From positions 37,219,493 through 37,283,492 of the forward strand of contig OZ005689.1 of the NCBI GenBank assembly GCA_963930775.1: 64,000 nt of DNA. The letters are read 5' to 3'. Positions 10,469-22,560 of the stretch are shown piece after piece (the stretch's first letter is position 1; each line of letters starts with the position of its first letter). Position numbers and translations under genes: made by a program. The notes beneath the pieces were generated by a model, which made no database searches, was not told the DNA's origin, and saw only the letters and a list, made by a program, of their open reading frames with translations. This DNA comes from Cliona cf. orientalis (taxonomy: Eukaryota > Porifera > Demospongiae > Clionaida > Clionaidae).

Positions 10469-10686
10469 CCTTATAGCCAGAAAATTTGGCAGGGAATTAA
10501 ATTTGGCGGTTTGGTGGTCTATATTACAATCACCCAATTAAAATCTGCCAAAATTTCTACACATACTACAATATACGTATGGCGATCCCGTACTGAACCG
10601 CCAAATTTAAATTTGCCAATATTCTTGTAATAGATTTTGGGCTCAACCGCCAAATTTAATTCTTGCCAATATTTCCGTCTATACGG
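10469..10686. mobile_element. CCGTA-type short element
   Basis: Near-complete copy with ends CCTTATAGCCAGAAAATTTG and inverted CCGTATAGACGGAAATATTG. It shares the CCGCCAAATTTAA words with 11970-12186, in the opposite orientation. No coding capacity. Confidence 0.8.
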
Positions 10687-10870
10687 TATTCTAGTAGTTC
10701 ACCAATTATCATGAATTCTATTAATATTATATTTATGTAATTGATTTTATGAACAATTTATTTTAATAATCTCACCTTCATAGTATAAACTATTTTAATC
10801 ACCTAAATATTGGTAATTATTTGTATGGATACTGTCAGTCAGGTAAACTGTTTCCCTTTCCCTGCCACAG

Positions 10871-11174
10871 CTCTAACACACAACAATGTTTTAAAGGAAC
10901 TCAAAGAGCTCGACTGGGAGACACTGTGTGACATAAATGTATATATTATTAATAGTCACACATGTGGTGGCATCCTGGAGCTCTCTGTGTCTGAGGGGGA
11001 GAGGATTGAAAGGATCCATGTTTCAGAGGAAGAGCGTAAGAGTGCAGGAGTGTTGTGGTGGGTGGATCACCACCCCCTAGCCTCCTGGAGGCTACTAATA
11101 ACACAACTGGACAATTAAGTGGGGGAAACATTCACTAGCCAACCAGATTCATCAGTATGCAGAGAAAGTGACTG
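10871..11174 (+). pseudogene. Death-fold domain exon, copy B1, with premature stop
   Basis: This is the paralogue of 2672-2935 with both splice sites preserved. Two changes break it. First, an insertion of about 40 bases, bounded by TGTGAC and GTCACA, replaces the FYGVLQLPG part. Second, the sequence after ACTGGAC has altered so that a TAA falls in frame at 11116-11118, before the last helix. The downstream partner exon at 11624 is intact. Either this exon is skipped (skipping a phase-1 symmetric exon keeps the frame) or the copy is dead. Confidence 0.75.
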
Positions 11175-11623
11175 GTATGTTGAGCTGTGTCTTGTATTGT
11201 CATTGACAGCTATACAATTCCAGTTAATATACTCAGATTAATAAGCATGTGCATGTGCACACCAATTAGTGGGCGTGAACATGAGGTACACATGTACAAG
11301 GTTGTTCCATCCATGGCATGTGTATAAAGTGTGTAGCCATGCAGCCAATGCATGAGGTGAATAGTATCTCATAGTAGATCCAGTCACTAGACCATTCTGC
11401 TGCACTGCTTGCATATAGCCTAGTAATGTGCTCAGTGTTCACCTCGATCTGGTAATGGTCGTCAATTTGTATGTGAGGATGTGTATGGGGTCACCACATG
11501 AGTGTGCAGTATGTGTTGGCTGTCACTCCCTGTCCTGGTTGGATCAGCTCAGAGTTGTAATGATGATTATGGTGTGTGCATAATGTGTACATGATGCAGA
11601 TCTTTTGTCTCCTTATTCCTCAG

Positions 11624-11893
11624 ACCACAGCTTCACCCGTCAAAACATCTCCATGGTCACTGCCACAGTTTACGGTGATGAACTGACATATAACATTCTG
11701 CAAGTGCCAGACTCCATACTGTATGAGATAAGAGAGAAAACCTCTACTTCTGCTGACTTCAGGGAGGGGGCTATAGAGTACTACATACAGTACTCCCCCC
11801 GAGCTACCTGGGCTCAACTGGCAGGATGGCTCTACTACCAGGAATGTGGTGAAGCGTTGGCTGCAGCTAGGAGGTTTATCAAGAGAATACCTG
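11624..11893 (+). CDS. Death-like domain exon, copy B2
   Basis: This 270-base phase-1 exon lies between attcctcag and gtaagt and has the same length and boundaries as 3382-3651. It is uninterrupted: DHSFTRQNISMVTATVYGDE, LQVPDSILYEIREK, YSPRATWAQLAGWLYY and ALAAARRFIKRIPG are all present. Compared with A2, most differences are conservative and cluster in the loop around YGDELTYN, as expected for a recently duplicated module still under selection or only recently relaxed. It joins in frame to 12668-12937 and then to 14220-16747, so it is a plausible upstream domain of the GTPase/COR protein. Confidence 0.65.
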
Positions 11894-11969
11894 GTAAGTG
11901 TGTGTATACACCTCTCTCCAACAATCTCAGCCTTAATATAAATATAATATAAATACCGTATACATGTAT

Positions 11970-12186
11970 ACGTATAGCCGGAAATATTGGCGGGCATTAA
12001 ATTTGGCGGTTGAGCCCCAAATCGCTATTAGAAGAATATTGGCGGATTTAAATTTGGCGATTCGGTATGGGATCGCCATACGTATATATGCGAGTAGGAA
12101 ATTTTGGCGGATTTTAATTTGGCGGTTGTAATATAGACCGCCAAACCGCCAAATTTAATTCCCCGCCAAATTTTCCGGCTATACAG
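11970..12186. mobile_element. CCGTA-type short element, fullest copy
   Basis: About 217 bp. The ends CGTATAGCCGGAAATATTGG and inverted CTGTATAGCCGGAAAATTTG flank multiple copies of ATTTGGCGG and its complement. TA follows the right end. It reads as a nested set of inverted repeats. Confidence 0.8.
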
Positions 12187-12667
12187 TAGTTAAGTCAAAG
12201 ACAGAAAAAAACTTAAGAATAGTTGTCCATTTATGGCATTTTTGAATATTCATTGTTTTGTGGGTACTAATTACCTTGTTAATTGATCTATGGGATGTCT
12301 GTCTAAGGAGACAGTAACTATGGCACATGAATCTAGTTCCTTTGGGTGAAGTTGGAAGCCAGTGCTGTGGTCATGTGCAAGTCTTAGCATGTGACTATTG
12401 CCATGTAGTGTATCTTGTAGAGAGAGAGAGGAAGTGGAGTAGGTTTGTCTGCAGCCATGCTATAGTGAGGGACACAGGTGTTGTACACTGTAGTGTGGGA
12501 GCAATGCTCAGTTTAGCCCATGCAGTCATTTGTAGAGATTGTTGATGTTTGTGTAGTGATGCTTGGGAGTGGTGGAGCAAACTATTGACTGTTGATACTA
12601 ATGTGTGTGTGCACAGGTGGCACTCTCAATACCTATCATTATTGTATTGTCCATTGATTCATTTCAG

Positions 12668-12937
12668 AGACAACTCTCAATCTACCAAACCTCACCACTC
12701 TGTTGGAGAGAGTCAGTCATAACTGGTATGTGATTGGGTGGATGATGAACATACCTCAATCAACACTTGATGAGATAGAGAGCCAACACTCTGGTGATGC
12801 TCAACGCTGCAGCCGTGCATGTTGGGAACTGTATCTCAAGGATCATCCCTCGCCAACATGGCAACTGGTGGCCTATGCACTCTATAGGAGGGGCCACCTT
12901 GAAGAGCTAGAGGTAGTACTAAAGAAATACCTCAAAG
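12668..12937 (+). CDS. Death domain exon directly upstream of the GTPase/COR exon
   Basis: This 270-base phase-1 exon starts after tttcag and ends before gtgagt. The product is a clear death domain. It opens LNLPNLTTLLERVSHNWYVI, continues with GWMMNIPQSTLDEIESQH and CWELYLKDHPSPTWQLVAYA, and ends EELEVVLKKYLKG. The elements typical of the family are the W after the first helix pair, the IPQSTLDEIE turn, the PTWQLVAYAL helix and the final amphipathic helix. The last base (G, 12937) joins the first two bases at 14220 to make Gly, giving LKG-SAEN with no stop. This is the best-supported splice link in the region. Death domains recruit other death-domain proteins, so a signalling receptor or adaptor role is likely. 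Confidence 0.8.
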
Positions 12938-13133
12938 GTGAGTGATACATTTAGTTAATTAAGGGTACTAAAGTATTTTAGTGCAACATTATTGTTACCC
13001 CAATGCATTTATTAACTATAATCAAGTGGCCACCCGGTAAAAAGGATGATGTGGTGATAATTAAATCACATGTTATGAATATCATTAAGCATCCCATGTG
13101 CTGCATTAGCTGTGCCCAATGTGTAGCTGAATA

Positions 13134-13479
13134 CCGTAAAGTCCAGTTAATAAGTACACATGCTTATGAAGTGCATATTTTTAATGAGTGCATCCTTCCT
13201 TGCTGTTATTAGGTATTGTCTAATAAGTGAATGCGCCCAATAAAGACGACAGTAATACTCACCATTCAATTAATGCACTACATGGCTAGAACTAATTTAC
13301 CGACCAATTTTCGGATAGCCAGCTGCATACATGCGATCGGCTATACTCAACACTGCGATGTTCCACTGAGATGGGTTCAGACTCTTGACTTTGACTTCTA
13401 TGCGAGCCTCGCCAAAGATGTCGGTGGTTTTCTTCCAGTGATGGCTTCAGTGCATGCGCTTATTAACCAGACTTTACGG
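13134..13479. mobile_element. CCGTA-type short element with empty site
   Basis: The ends CCGTAAAGTCCAGTTAATAA and inverted CCGTAAAGTCTGGTTAATAA are flanked by TA. The intron segment around it (13040-13565) is duplicated at about 13940-14145. There, gtagctgtacatatccatgg corresponds to the uninterrupted site. Size is 346 bp, with no recognisable protein. Confidence 0.85.
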
Positions 13480-14219
13480 TATGCCCATGGTGAAAGTGTG
13501 TGTACACATGATAAATACTTATTCAGTATCCCTTCTTTGGTGCATCATGTGTCTAACTAGTATCAGCTCAGTAGAGCTGCCTAGCGATCGTAGAAGCCAG
13601 CGCAGCAAGCGACTAAGGCTGTCTTTATACGCACTGTGCTCGCTCTGAACATTTCTCACCTACCAAATGAACGCTTGTCACTTTTTTGTCTGTACCGTTC
13701 AGCTACCGTTTCGTTCTCGTTTTCAGCCCGTTCAACTATCATAGAGTAGGAAACGGAACGTTAACTTTTTATTGGCTGCTACTGTATCTGGGATTGGTGA
13801 AATTTTAATCCAGATTTTCATACATAATAATATTATGATAATTGATGTTTACTATAATCTAATTAGGGTAAAAAAATATAATTATGTACTGCGTTAGTGT
13901 CACCACAGTACATTAGACACTTCAATAATCAAAATAGGAGTACATAGCCAGTAAAGTGGATGATGTGGTGATAATTAGGTTACATGTTATGAATATCATT
14001 AAGTGTCCCATGTCCATTAGCTATGCCCACAGTGTAGCTGTACATATCCATGGTGAAACTAGGTGTACACATGATATAAAAGTAATGCTTATTCAGTGTC
14101 TTTGTGGCCTTGGTTGGTGGATCATGTGACTAACTAGTATATATCAGATTGTGTTTTTGTTTCAATCTCCCATCTCATTCACTCATTTATGGCCACCTTG
14201 ATTAATTTTGATTCCCCAG

Positions 14220-16747
14220 GTAGTGCTGAGAATCTCCGTCAGTTTGAAGAAGCAATGAAGCACGGACACATCCGATCGTGGATGTGGAAGCTTCTCCTAT
14301 ACGGAGCAGCTGGCTCCGGCAAGTCTTCCGTCAAAGAAATGATTTTGGGTAACCCTCCGCCAGTGAATAGAACTAGTACGCCTCTAGCAATGAGGCCCAC
14401 TACTGTCTACCGAATCAACCTCGATGGCAAAGAGTTCACTACGATCACTACTCTCCAAGAGCGCAGGACATTTCTTGCACGAGCATTACTTCAATCCGCT
14501 CCCAATTTGAAACGTCGTTTGCGTGCAGCTCAAGCTAAAGTAGCCTCCTCCAGTAGCGACCAACCCATCTCCACTGTAGCTGTGTCCCAGGTCCAGTCCA
14601 AGGACCAGGCGTCACCTGACCAGAGCAAGCCTCCTCCTTTAGATGACCAACCTCCTTCAGCCTCACTGCTAGAACCTGCTAGTTTAGATCATAGGGAATC
14701 GGATGAGGATATTGATAGTGAAGTAGATGACATTCTCCAGTCGATATCGACTGACCAGGAGCTTGTTAAGCTGATGGGGCAGCTCTCCACCACTGTAGAT
14801 CCGCTAGCTTGCTTTCGATTGATTCAGATGATCGATGCTGGGGGTCAGCCCCAGTTTCACGAAATTTTGCCCGTCTTTTTGCGCAACCTTTCTTACTATA
14901 TCTTTGTCTTTCGGCTCTGTGATGACCTAGCAACATATCCAGTGGTTGAATTTTACGTTGACGGTAAGCCAGTGGGTTCTCCTTTCACGTCTGCTCAAAG
15001 CATAGAACAGCTTCTCCAGCACTGTGTTCGATGCATTCACTCACACAGACCTCCCACTGGCAGTCAAAGTGAGTGCCCACAGATAATGGTCGTTGGCACG
15101 CACATAGACCATGAAAAAAAATCCAGCGAATCACGTGATGAGAAAAATCGAAAGATTTTGAAACATCTTTCACCTCTTGACCGAAAGCAGATCATGTTTC
15201 ACGATGCTTCAGAAAAGAAAGTGTTCTTTCCCGTCAATGCTAGGTTCCCTGGGGATGCTGAGGACAAGATAGTGAAGCAGGTTAGGCAGGGATTGTTTTG
15301 TACTGACTTAGTCACGCCAGTTGATATTCCCTCGAGGTGGTTTGCTTTAGAGATCTTGCTTGGGGAGATGGCCCAAGCTCTTGAACGAGGAGTCCTCAGC
15401 AAAGAGGACTGCATTACTGCAGCCATTGAGAAGCTTCATTTTGAGGAGGATGCTGTAGACGCTGCTCTTCAATACTTAGATCAGGTCTCTGCTATAATGT
15501 ACTATCACAAAATCCTCCCCAATGTTGTATTCGCTGATCCTCAGATAGTGCTTGACAAAATCTCAGAGCTTGTCTTCAAATCTGTTGAGATGGAAAAACT
15601 TTGTAAAGAGCAGGCCTTGACCGGAGATTGGATAAATTTTCATGACTTTGCGCTGGTTACAATCAAGTTTCTTTCGAAGGGTGACTTTAACACACACTAT
15701 GTTCCTGGGCTCTTTGAGGTAGGTGATCTTGCGTTTCTGTTCAAGAAGCTGCTTGTCTTTGCCACCTTTAGTGAATCGGAGTACTTTTTTCCTGCTCTTT
15801 TGCGCCACCTTGACAGCAAAGCTGTTGATGATCATCATGTTAAGCACATCCCTTCCCTTGTGCTGCTGTTCCCTGGAGGAGGTCCAAGACAGGGCATCTT
15901 CTGTGCTCTCTTGTGCTGGTTAGTTTCCCCTGAGAATGAGTCCCCAGCTCCATGGTCCATTTCAGTAGATGACCTCGGTTCTCCACTTTGCCTCTATCGC
16001 AACTGTGTTCAGTTCGATGTACCTGAATTGATTGCAACGGTGACACTGATAGACACCTACACTCACTTTGAGGTGCATGTTAACATTCAACCGAAAGACG
16101 CTGATGATCTTTGCCCTGAGGAATTCCCTGTCATTAGGAAGGCCATAGAGAAAGGTCTACACAAGGCTGCTCTCAACTTGGGCTACTTCAACTCTAGTCC
16201 TAGCCCTGCCTTGCTCTGTCCCTGTGGTCGAGGAGAGGCTCACATTGCTGAGATTACATCCAAGTCTACTCGGTGGAAGTGCTCTCTTAAGGCTATGCCA
16301 GTCAAACAGGCCAAGTTGACACAATTGCAACATCTTTTGCTTGACAACAGTGGAAGTGGTCATGATAAAAAATCCGCTCTCTCAGAACCTGACCATTTTT
16401 CAAAGTTACTTTGCAAGCTGAATCTCCATGCCAGTCAATGGAGAGAGATTGGCACTCACCAAGGGGAGCTTAAAATCATCCAAGGGAAATCAGTTCTTAT
16501 GAACGAAGGTCCTAAAGCTTATCTTAGAGAGATGCTTACAGAATGGCTAGAGTGGGCTCCAGGGGACAGTCGAGGGAGCTCTTCATCTGCTTCAATAGAA
16601 TGCCTAAAATGTGCTCTTGACAAAAGTGGTCTCACACAAACTGCACTCGAAGTAGAATCATGCTTCACACAAACAGTAGCTAGTGAACATGCACCTCCCA
16701 CTAAAAGAGCCAAACTTGACCCGCTAACTTCAAATCCTGTCACTTAA
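14220..16747 (+). CDS. GTPase-COR-death domain protein, large 3' exon
   Basis: This exon starts after tgattccccag (phase 1) and ends at TAA, encoding about 842 residues. Numbering below is from the first in-frame Met at 14189. A P-loop is seen at 39-47 (GAAGSGKSS), the G3 motif DAGGQ at 216-220 and a TxxD-type G4 motif (GTHID) at 303-307. Residues 110-180 are a low-complexity acidic/Pro insert. A COR-like region follows from about 380 (WFALEILLGEM, CITAAIEKLHF, FADPQIVLDKISEL) to about 560. Residues 735-820 form a second death-like domain (LNLHASQWREIG, LREMLTEWLEWAPGD). A basic KRAKLD tail closes the protein. This is a Roco-type, ROC-COR signalling GTPase combined with death domains, a known sponge and invertebrate arrangement. 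The substrate is GTP; partners are presumably other death-fold proteins. The G1-G3 gap is long because of the insert. Symmetric death exons upstream suggest exon-shuffled recruitment domains. Confidence 0.85.
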
Positions 16748-17639
16748 TCTCAGAATGTGTTCTTACTCTAACTGCACTGTAAGTATTGAATCATGCTTGA
16801 CACGTGTATATTAGTTTTGCTCACACATAATTTTTTTTTACTTATTTGACACCCTTGTCTTTTTTCTCCCTGGATTGAGTTACTATTCTTTACACCTCTT
16901 AACTGAAATTATTTTTATTGTTTTGTGGTCATTTATCTGTAGTAGACTGCATTTCCTGTGCTATGTATCATCCACACCCCCTAATTTGTGTTGGTATTTA
17001 CGTTTTCTATTAATTTTGTTTTCTTTAAGACATTTTTGTATTCGTCACTTTCTTATTAATTTTTTTCCCATTGAATCTTAAAACTACTAAAATTATAATA
17101 TACTCAATAGTTTGTGTTGGTATTAATTTTACATTCTCTATTTGTTTTTGTTTATATTCATCATTTAATTTGTTATTCTCATAGAATCTCTCTTGTGGTT
17201 ACATTGATGTTGTGTTTTTTTTACATTTAGAATTATAGTACTGTATTGTATCACTTTTGTTGGAGTTTCAAGTTCAATTACAACTTTTGTCCCTGACTTG
17301 AGCTACTAGTTAATATTTCAGCTATGCATAGGCTATGGGGTTGGGCACAATTGCATGAATACAATTACTTTCACCCATACCCAGGTATATAATATATACG
17401 TATACACCATGCAAAGTCATGTACACATCTGTATATCCAGCATATCTGTAAACAACAGATGGTTATCTACCACTACAAGTAACTGTATTGTGAGGTGGTG
17501 CATGTGGCTGGCTATGATGTGTGCACACCACATACCCCATTGGCTGATTAGATAAGAAATTTTAATACATGCACCTTTTACCCAGCAACATGTACAGGTA
17601 CACACATACCATACCTTCAGTTGGTTGCTATGTAGAGCA

Positions 17640-18010
17640 GTATCAGCTAGACAACATTCAGGCCAGACCTTTTCTGATGCAGACTGCTCCTGAAAGCTGG
17701 CTTGGAACCATGTTGACAGAGTGGCTTCAAAGAGCTCCAGATGACACTCAAGGGAGCTTATAATATATTGAATTGCTAATGCACAGTCTTAGCAAGTGTA
17801 GAATTGGAACAATAATTGAACTGTATAACTAGTGACTTGGTCTTGTACTTTCCTATAGCTTCATTTAACATCAGATTACTATTGTTTTCATCGTCTTATC
17901 TCACACAATCTTTGATTTAAATTCCATGCATCATAGTGCAACATCATGCTCTTGTGATTAAAATGTGCTCTTGACAAAAGTGGTCTTACATAACTGCACT
18001 CGAAGTAGAG
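17640..18010 (+). pseudogene. Partial duplicate of the GTPase-COR-death gene 3' end
   Basis: 17640-17763 encodes WLGTMLTEWLQRAPDD, close to LREMLTEWLEWAPGD of the intact gene, and then stops. Around 17960-18010 the sequence AAATGTGCTCTTGACAAAAG matches 16607-16626. The following 3' flank (18010-18340) parallels 16780-17300. It is a decayed tandem copy of the last death domain and 3' region. Confidence 0.75.
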
Positions 18011-18805
18011 AATCATGCTTCACACATTAACTATGCTCACACAATTTTTGCTGTTTGAATGTTTGACATCCTTGTCTTTTTTGAGCTAATACATTTTGAT
18101 TTGTTTGACTTATATCTCAAGTCCTTTTTTTGTTCCTTTGTACTGTGATATAGAGTTGTGGTATGTATCATCCACAACCCCTAATTTGTGTTGATATTTA
18201 CATTTCCTGAGACCTTTAATTTTGTATTGATTTTGTTCCTTTCCCCCATTGAATCTCTCTCATGGTTACATTGATCACTTTTGTTGGAGTTTCAAATTTA
18301 AATTATAACTTTTTTTGACTCAGCTACAAGTTGATTTTAGCTATGCGCCACACATATAGGATACCATAAGTACACACATCCATCATACACTATCACGCAC
18401 AGCAGATCTGTAAACAACAGGTGGTTGTCTCAGAATTGTGGTTACCAGTACATGTATTGCATGTGTTGTGAGGTTGGCAGTTTCCTGGTGTGTGCACTTA
18501 TGCATACATGCACCTCTACTGCTGGTTGGAACACCATAGTACCCTGAGCAGAACTATCTCAATATTGTGGTTACTGTCAGTGTAGTGTACATGCATGTGA
18601 AGTGGGTAGTTCCCTGGTACATGGTCTGCACACATACCTCAGATGGTTGCTATATAGGCTACCAACTACAACATGTAAGTATGTAGACAATATTATTAAT
18701 ATTAGAGTTATAGCAACAATAATAATAATATTATTATCTGAGGGTACATCCAATTGAGTCAAGAATTTGACAGCATAGGAGAGTTCCTGATAGTCTCATT
18801 AATTA

Positions 18806-18896
18806 CTAAGTCATTTGGTGAGGGGCTCCCTCTTCCCTCTGGACCCCACTCTGAGGCTGCCTCTGCATACAACTCTTAGCAACTGACCCAAATAAC
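18806..18896 (-). CDS. CNOT1: CNOT1-like last coding exon
   Basis: On the minus strand, after the acceptor ttttccag, the exon reads (K)LFGSVAKSCMQRQPQSG... and stops at 18806-18808. CCR4-NOT subunit 1 proteins end with LF.SVA..CM followed by a short variable tail, which fits. Joining to the upstream exon (19191-19399) restores AAG (Lys) across the intron and gives [22 protein letters not shown], continuous with the family. CNOT1 is the scaffold of the cytoplasmic deadenylase complex. No other gene feature lies in the 294-base intron. Confidence 0.75.
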
Positions 18897-19190
18897 CTGG
18901 AAAAATTAACAAATATCACAAGGCAAATTAAGCACCAAAGTACAACAGATAAAAAACACATCATTCTCAGATATCTCTAATATAAGGCAGAGGTATAATA
19001 TTATACTGTGAGGTACACATGTATGAAATCAACTACACTGTACATAATATTAATTATTATGGCCATGATCATGCACATCTGCGAAATTTAAATTTTAAAA
19101 TTTGTCCTTCCATGAAAATTGGACTCTCCTACAATTTGCTGCTTTATACAGTGTAATAATTACATGTAACTATATTATAGTAATAATTAC

Positions 19191-19399
19191 TTTTCGATCT
19201 CAGGGGCACAGTGGACAAACTCGTGCTTCCAGGAGTTATAGGTTGGGTTCTTTATAAGCTCGGTGAATGTAATGAGCAGCCCCCAGGGGTGGGGACGGTT
19301 GACTATCAACCTCTCCAGCAGAACTCTAGTGATCTGTTCCTGGATGGCCTCAGCGTTGGTCGGGTTCGATTTGGGGCGCATTCAAGAACAGATAGCGAC
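19191..19399 (-). pseudogene. CNOT1: CNOT1-like penultimate exon, internal deletion and frame break
   Basis: Reading the minus strand from the acceptor ctctccctcag, the first codons give RYLFLNA in the phase expected for CNOT1. The sequence then jumps to a different frame, which carries [31 protein letters not shown] and [12 protein letters not shown] up to a donor (gtaatt). About 25 residues that normally lie between these blocks in CNOT1 are missing, and the frame is shifted. An in-frame TGA lies just before the second block. Intron and splice sites are intact, so this is a DNA-level duplicate or a damaged gene, not a retrocopy. An assembly error cannot be excluded. No upstream CNOT1 exons were found between here and 24 kb on the minus strand. 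Confidence 0.75.
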
Positions 19400-21611
19400 C
19401 TGAGGGAGAGAGGGAGGGGAAAGAGAGAGAGATGAATGATTCATTGAAAAGTTAACAAAAGGCAAATGAGTGTTTCTAGAAATCTTTCAAAGATATTATG
19501 CGATGGGAACGATGGATCATGGAAAGGCACCCTCTAGACCTCACAAAATTAATTATACTAGCACTACAGGATAAGTATGGACGTTGGTCATTGGTTGTGT
19601 GTGTTTATGTGCAGCATATTATTATGTTATAACTTTGGATGGGCCCTATAGTGCATAGAATAAACTCTGGTAGCAACAGGAAATGGATATCATGTTGATC
19701 TCCCACACTGGGTAGCAGGAAGGCTGCCTATATACCACACTTCTAGTTCCAGCCAGACTACCGACCATGGAGTGGTTGGAATGAAATCAGGGCTGACATT
19801 TCACATGCACACCTGCACACCACGACCTTTATAGGATTGGCAAAAAAGATATTATTCAATGACCTTTTTATAAAGGTAGCTGGACTTGGTGAAATTTCTA
19901 TCGGGTGAAAACATGTATTATGGTAATAATAATGAATACATGTGTACAGCAATGAAAGCAGTTGCTACACAATAAATTTCAAGCCACTAGCATAATAATA
20001 ATAATATTATTACAAGCTCAGTCTAATTAAGGTACCATTTAATTGCGTGGGTGGATATATCCCCAAATTGCCCCAAAAGCGCTGATATAAGTCTATTTTA
20101 GCCGCTTACCCTTTGCTGAGCATTTTTAGCGTTGTAGGAGACATGAATGACTCCGTTTGGTATCCGCTGTCGGTCGTCAATTTTAAGGTCAAAGGTCGTG
20201 CTTTCAGCCCCACCCCTTCCAAATGCACATGCATCAGCCCCTCCCCTATCCAACTGCGCACGCGCATATCTGCATCAGCCCCTCCCCTGTCAAACTGCGC
20301 GTGCGCATATCGGCCATCGTGCCACGTGAACTTTCGTCTGGGAACCGGAACGAGACTACGTGAACTTCGTCTGCGCACTACCGAGATTGATTATAGGTAA
20401 GTTTTCTGTGTCTGTCGTGTGTGACACGATTCGATTCTCATAGTTGTGAGATGATCCCTATTTGTGTGAGCATAATATAATAATATGGCGTACTGATAGT
20501 TTTCTCGCCTTTCCTGACTATGGAACTGTATGATGCATGTCGCCTGATTTTACTGGGCTTGGAACGCTAGGTTTGTATTGTTATGACTGGGGAGGAGGAA
20601 GGCTCTGGTGTATAATATGCCTATGTATACGAGACTAGTACCTGCTGCAGCCAGGAGTGGAGCTCAATCAGATTGCTCCACGTCATCACCAATTTTTACA
20701 GGGCTTGCTAGGCTACTCAGACTACATCTCACGAGTGAGGTTTTGCACACAGGCATAGCAGCTAAGCACTTGTACAACTCCAGTATGGGCACAACACCAG
20801 ATCCTTCCTCCTCCTCCTGATATGTTACCAAAGGAACGGAAGTTTTCCCAAAGTACCTGATTGCATATTCTCGTACCCATACGCAGATAAAGACCACACC
20901 CCTCACTGCAGGCCAAGAGTAGCTGATCAAACTCACCGTGTAATGGCAACGTTCAAGCGGAGTGAGAACGTCGAATGAGGCTCGGTGGCCTGCCGAGCAG
21001 GCCTGTCGAAACATGCGGCGAGTCTTCTGAACTTGTAGGAGAGTGCATCTTTTATGCCCTCCAGGATAGGACACAAATTATACAAGAAAAACAAATTGTC
21101 GTCGCTGTAAAAAATATTTTTCGTTGTATATACATGTATATAATTACTTCTCAAAAATGTATCCCCCTATTGCAAAACACTAATTATAGGATGTACTCAC
21201 AAGGACAAACAATTCTAGATAAACTGCAATAGGTCCTTGGAACGCTAGGGTTATGACTGGGGAGGAGGAAGGCTCTGGTGTTATACCTATGTATACGAGA
21301 CTAGTACCTGCTGCAGCCAGGAGTGGAGCTCAATCAGATTGCTCCACGTCATCACCAGGGCTTGCTAGGCTACTAGACTACATCTCACGAGTGAAGTTTG
21401 CACACAGGCATAGCAGCTAAGCACTGGTACAACTCCAGTATGGGCACAACACCAGAATCTGATCCTTCCTCCTTCTCCTGATATGTTACAAGTACCTGAT
21501 TGCATATTCTCGTACCCATACGTAGATCGGAAAAAGACTGTGGTGAAATGTTTTTTCAACTTTGGTTCCAGATGTACACGACATAATATTATTATGACAC
21601 GCAAACAAATA

Positions 21612-21904
21612 CAGTGGAAACCCTCTAAAGCGGACACCATTAGGACCAAAATTTTAGTCCGCTATAGCGAAGTGTCCTTAGCTCAGGGGTAGTGGTTGAC
21701 CATGCCCCTCCTACAATCGAATCGAGGCCAGCTATGATAAAGCATCACTGCGGGACCAAAATAAGTGTCCGTTATACGGAATAGCGGGGTGTCCGCTGTT
21801 AAGGGGATTTGAATGTATTGGAAATACAATCCGGACATTCAGAATTTTCTGTTATATCGCAGGTGTCCGCCGTTGAGGGGTGTCCGTCATGCAGGATTCC
21901 ACTG
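21612..21904. mobile_element. pogo/Tigger-like short element, arm-2 copy
   Basis: Inverted copy of 7915-8211 with the same CAGTGG-type ends and flanking TA. Small indels distinguish the copies. Confidence 0.75.
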
Positions 21905-22488
21905 TATTATCAGTGATAGCGTTATCACGATGTTTTGCTTGTATGCACAATTCACGCAGCCTTACACCCAACCGACGCCTTGAAAGCACAATCTTGGCAA
22001 ATTATGGAGTCCGAGTGTGTCAGTGCCTGATTCTCAACCAGACGATCAAACGGCAGCTGTATAAATGAGATTTTCCTGTCCCATTAGGTAGGCATGGATC
22101 ATCCACATCCTCGCCAGCTACATTTGAGCTTATTGCCCTCGTCTGAACTTTACGGACACTATTGTGAAAGGACGCAATGAGATATTGCCGGAACAATGCG
22201 CATTTCACCGTACTTTTATTTTCTGCATGCAACATAGAGGCTGGGCACGAGACTACTGATTACGGGGATAGTAGTCTCAATGTGGCTTGTACTTGCACCA
22301 TGCATTGTAGCGAGATTACCATCACAGATTGATGTACAGTGCTAACTCAAACAGCAACAATTGAAAAAACGCTGTGTCTACTGTACTGGCACCGGTACTG
22401 AAAATTTAGCGCTTCGAGTACCGGCAAACTAGCCCGCCAAAAAACGTAAAAAATTGTTCGAAAGTGGAATAAAAAAAGAAATCTAAAG

Positions 22489-22560
22489 ATCAAGCGGGTT
22501 TCGAACCCACGACCACCGCTCCACCAGCCCTAGCCCTAGTCCGCTCTGCTAACCCAGCTC
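22489..22560 (-). pseudogene. tRNA-like sequence, arm-2 copy
   Basis: The minus strand reads TTAGCAGAGCGGACTAGGGC and then GTGGGTTCGAAACCCGC. The D-stem TAGC/GCTA and T-arm GTGGG/CCCGC pair. The putative acceptor strands do not. It is better preserved than the arm-1 copy but still not a credible tRNA. Confidence 0.55.

Noticed and set aside
14189..14219. Translation start of the GTPase/COR protein at the ATG at 14189
   Set aside because: The bases before 14220 form a good acceptor, and the frame joins exactly to the upstream death-domain exon, so this ATG is probably intronic.
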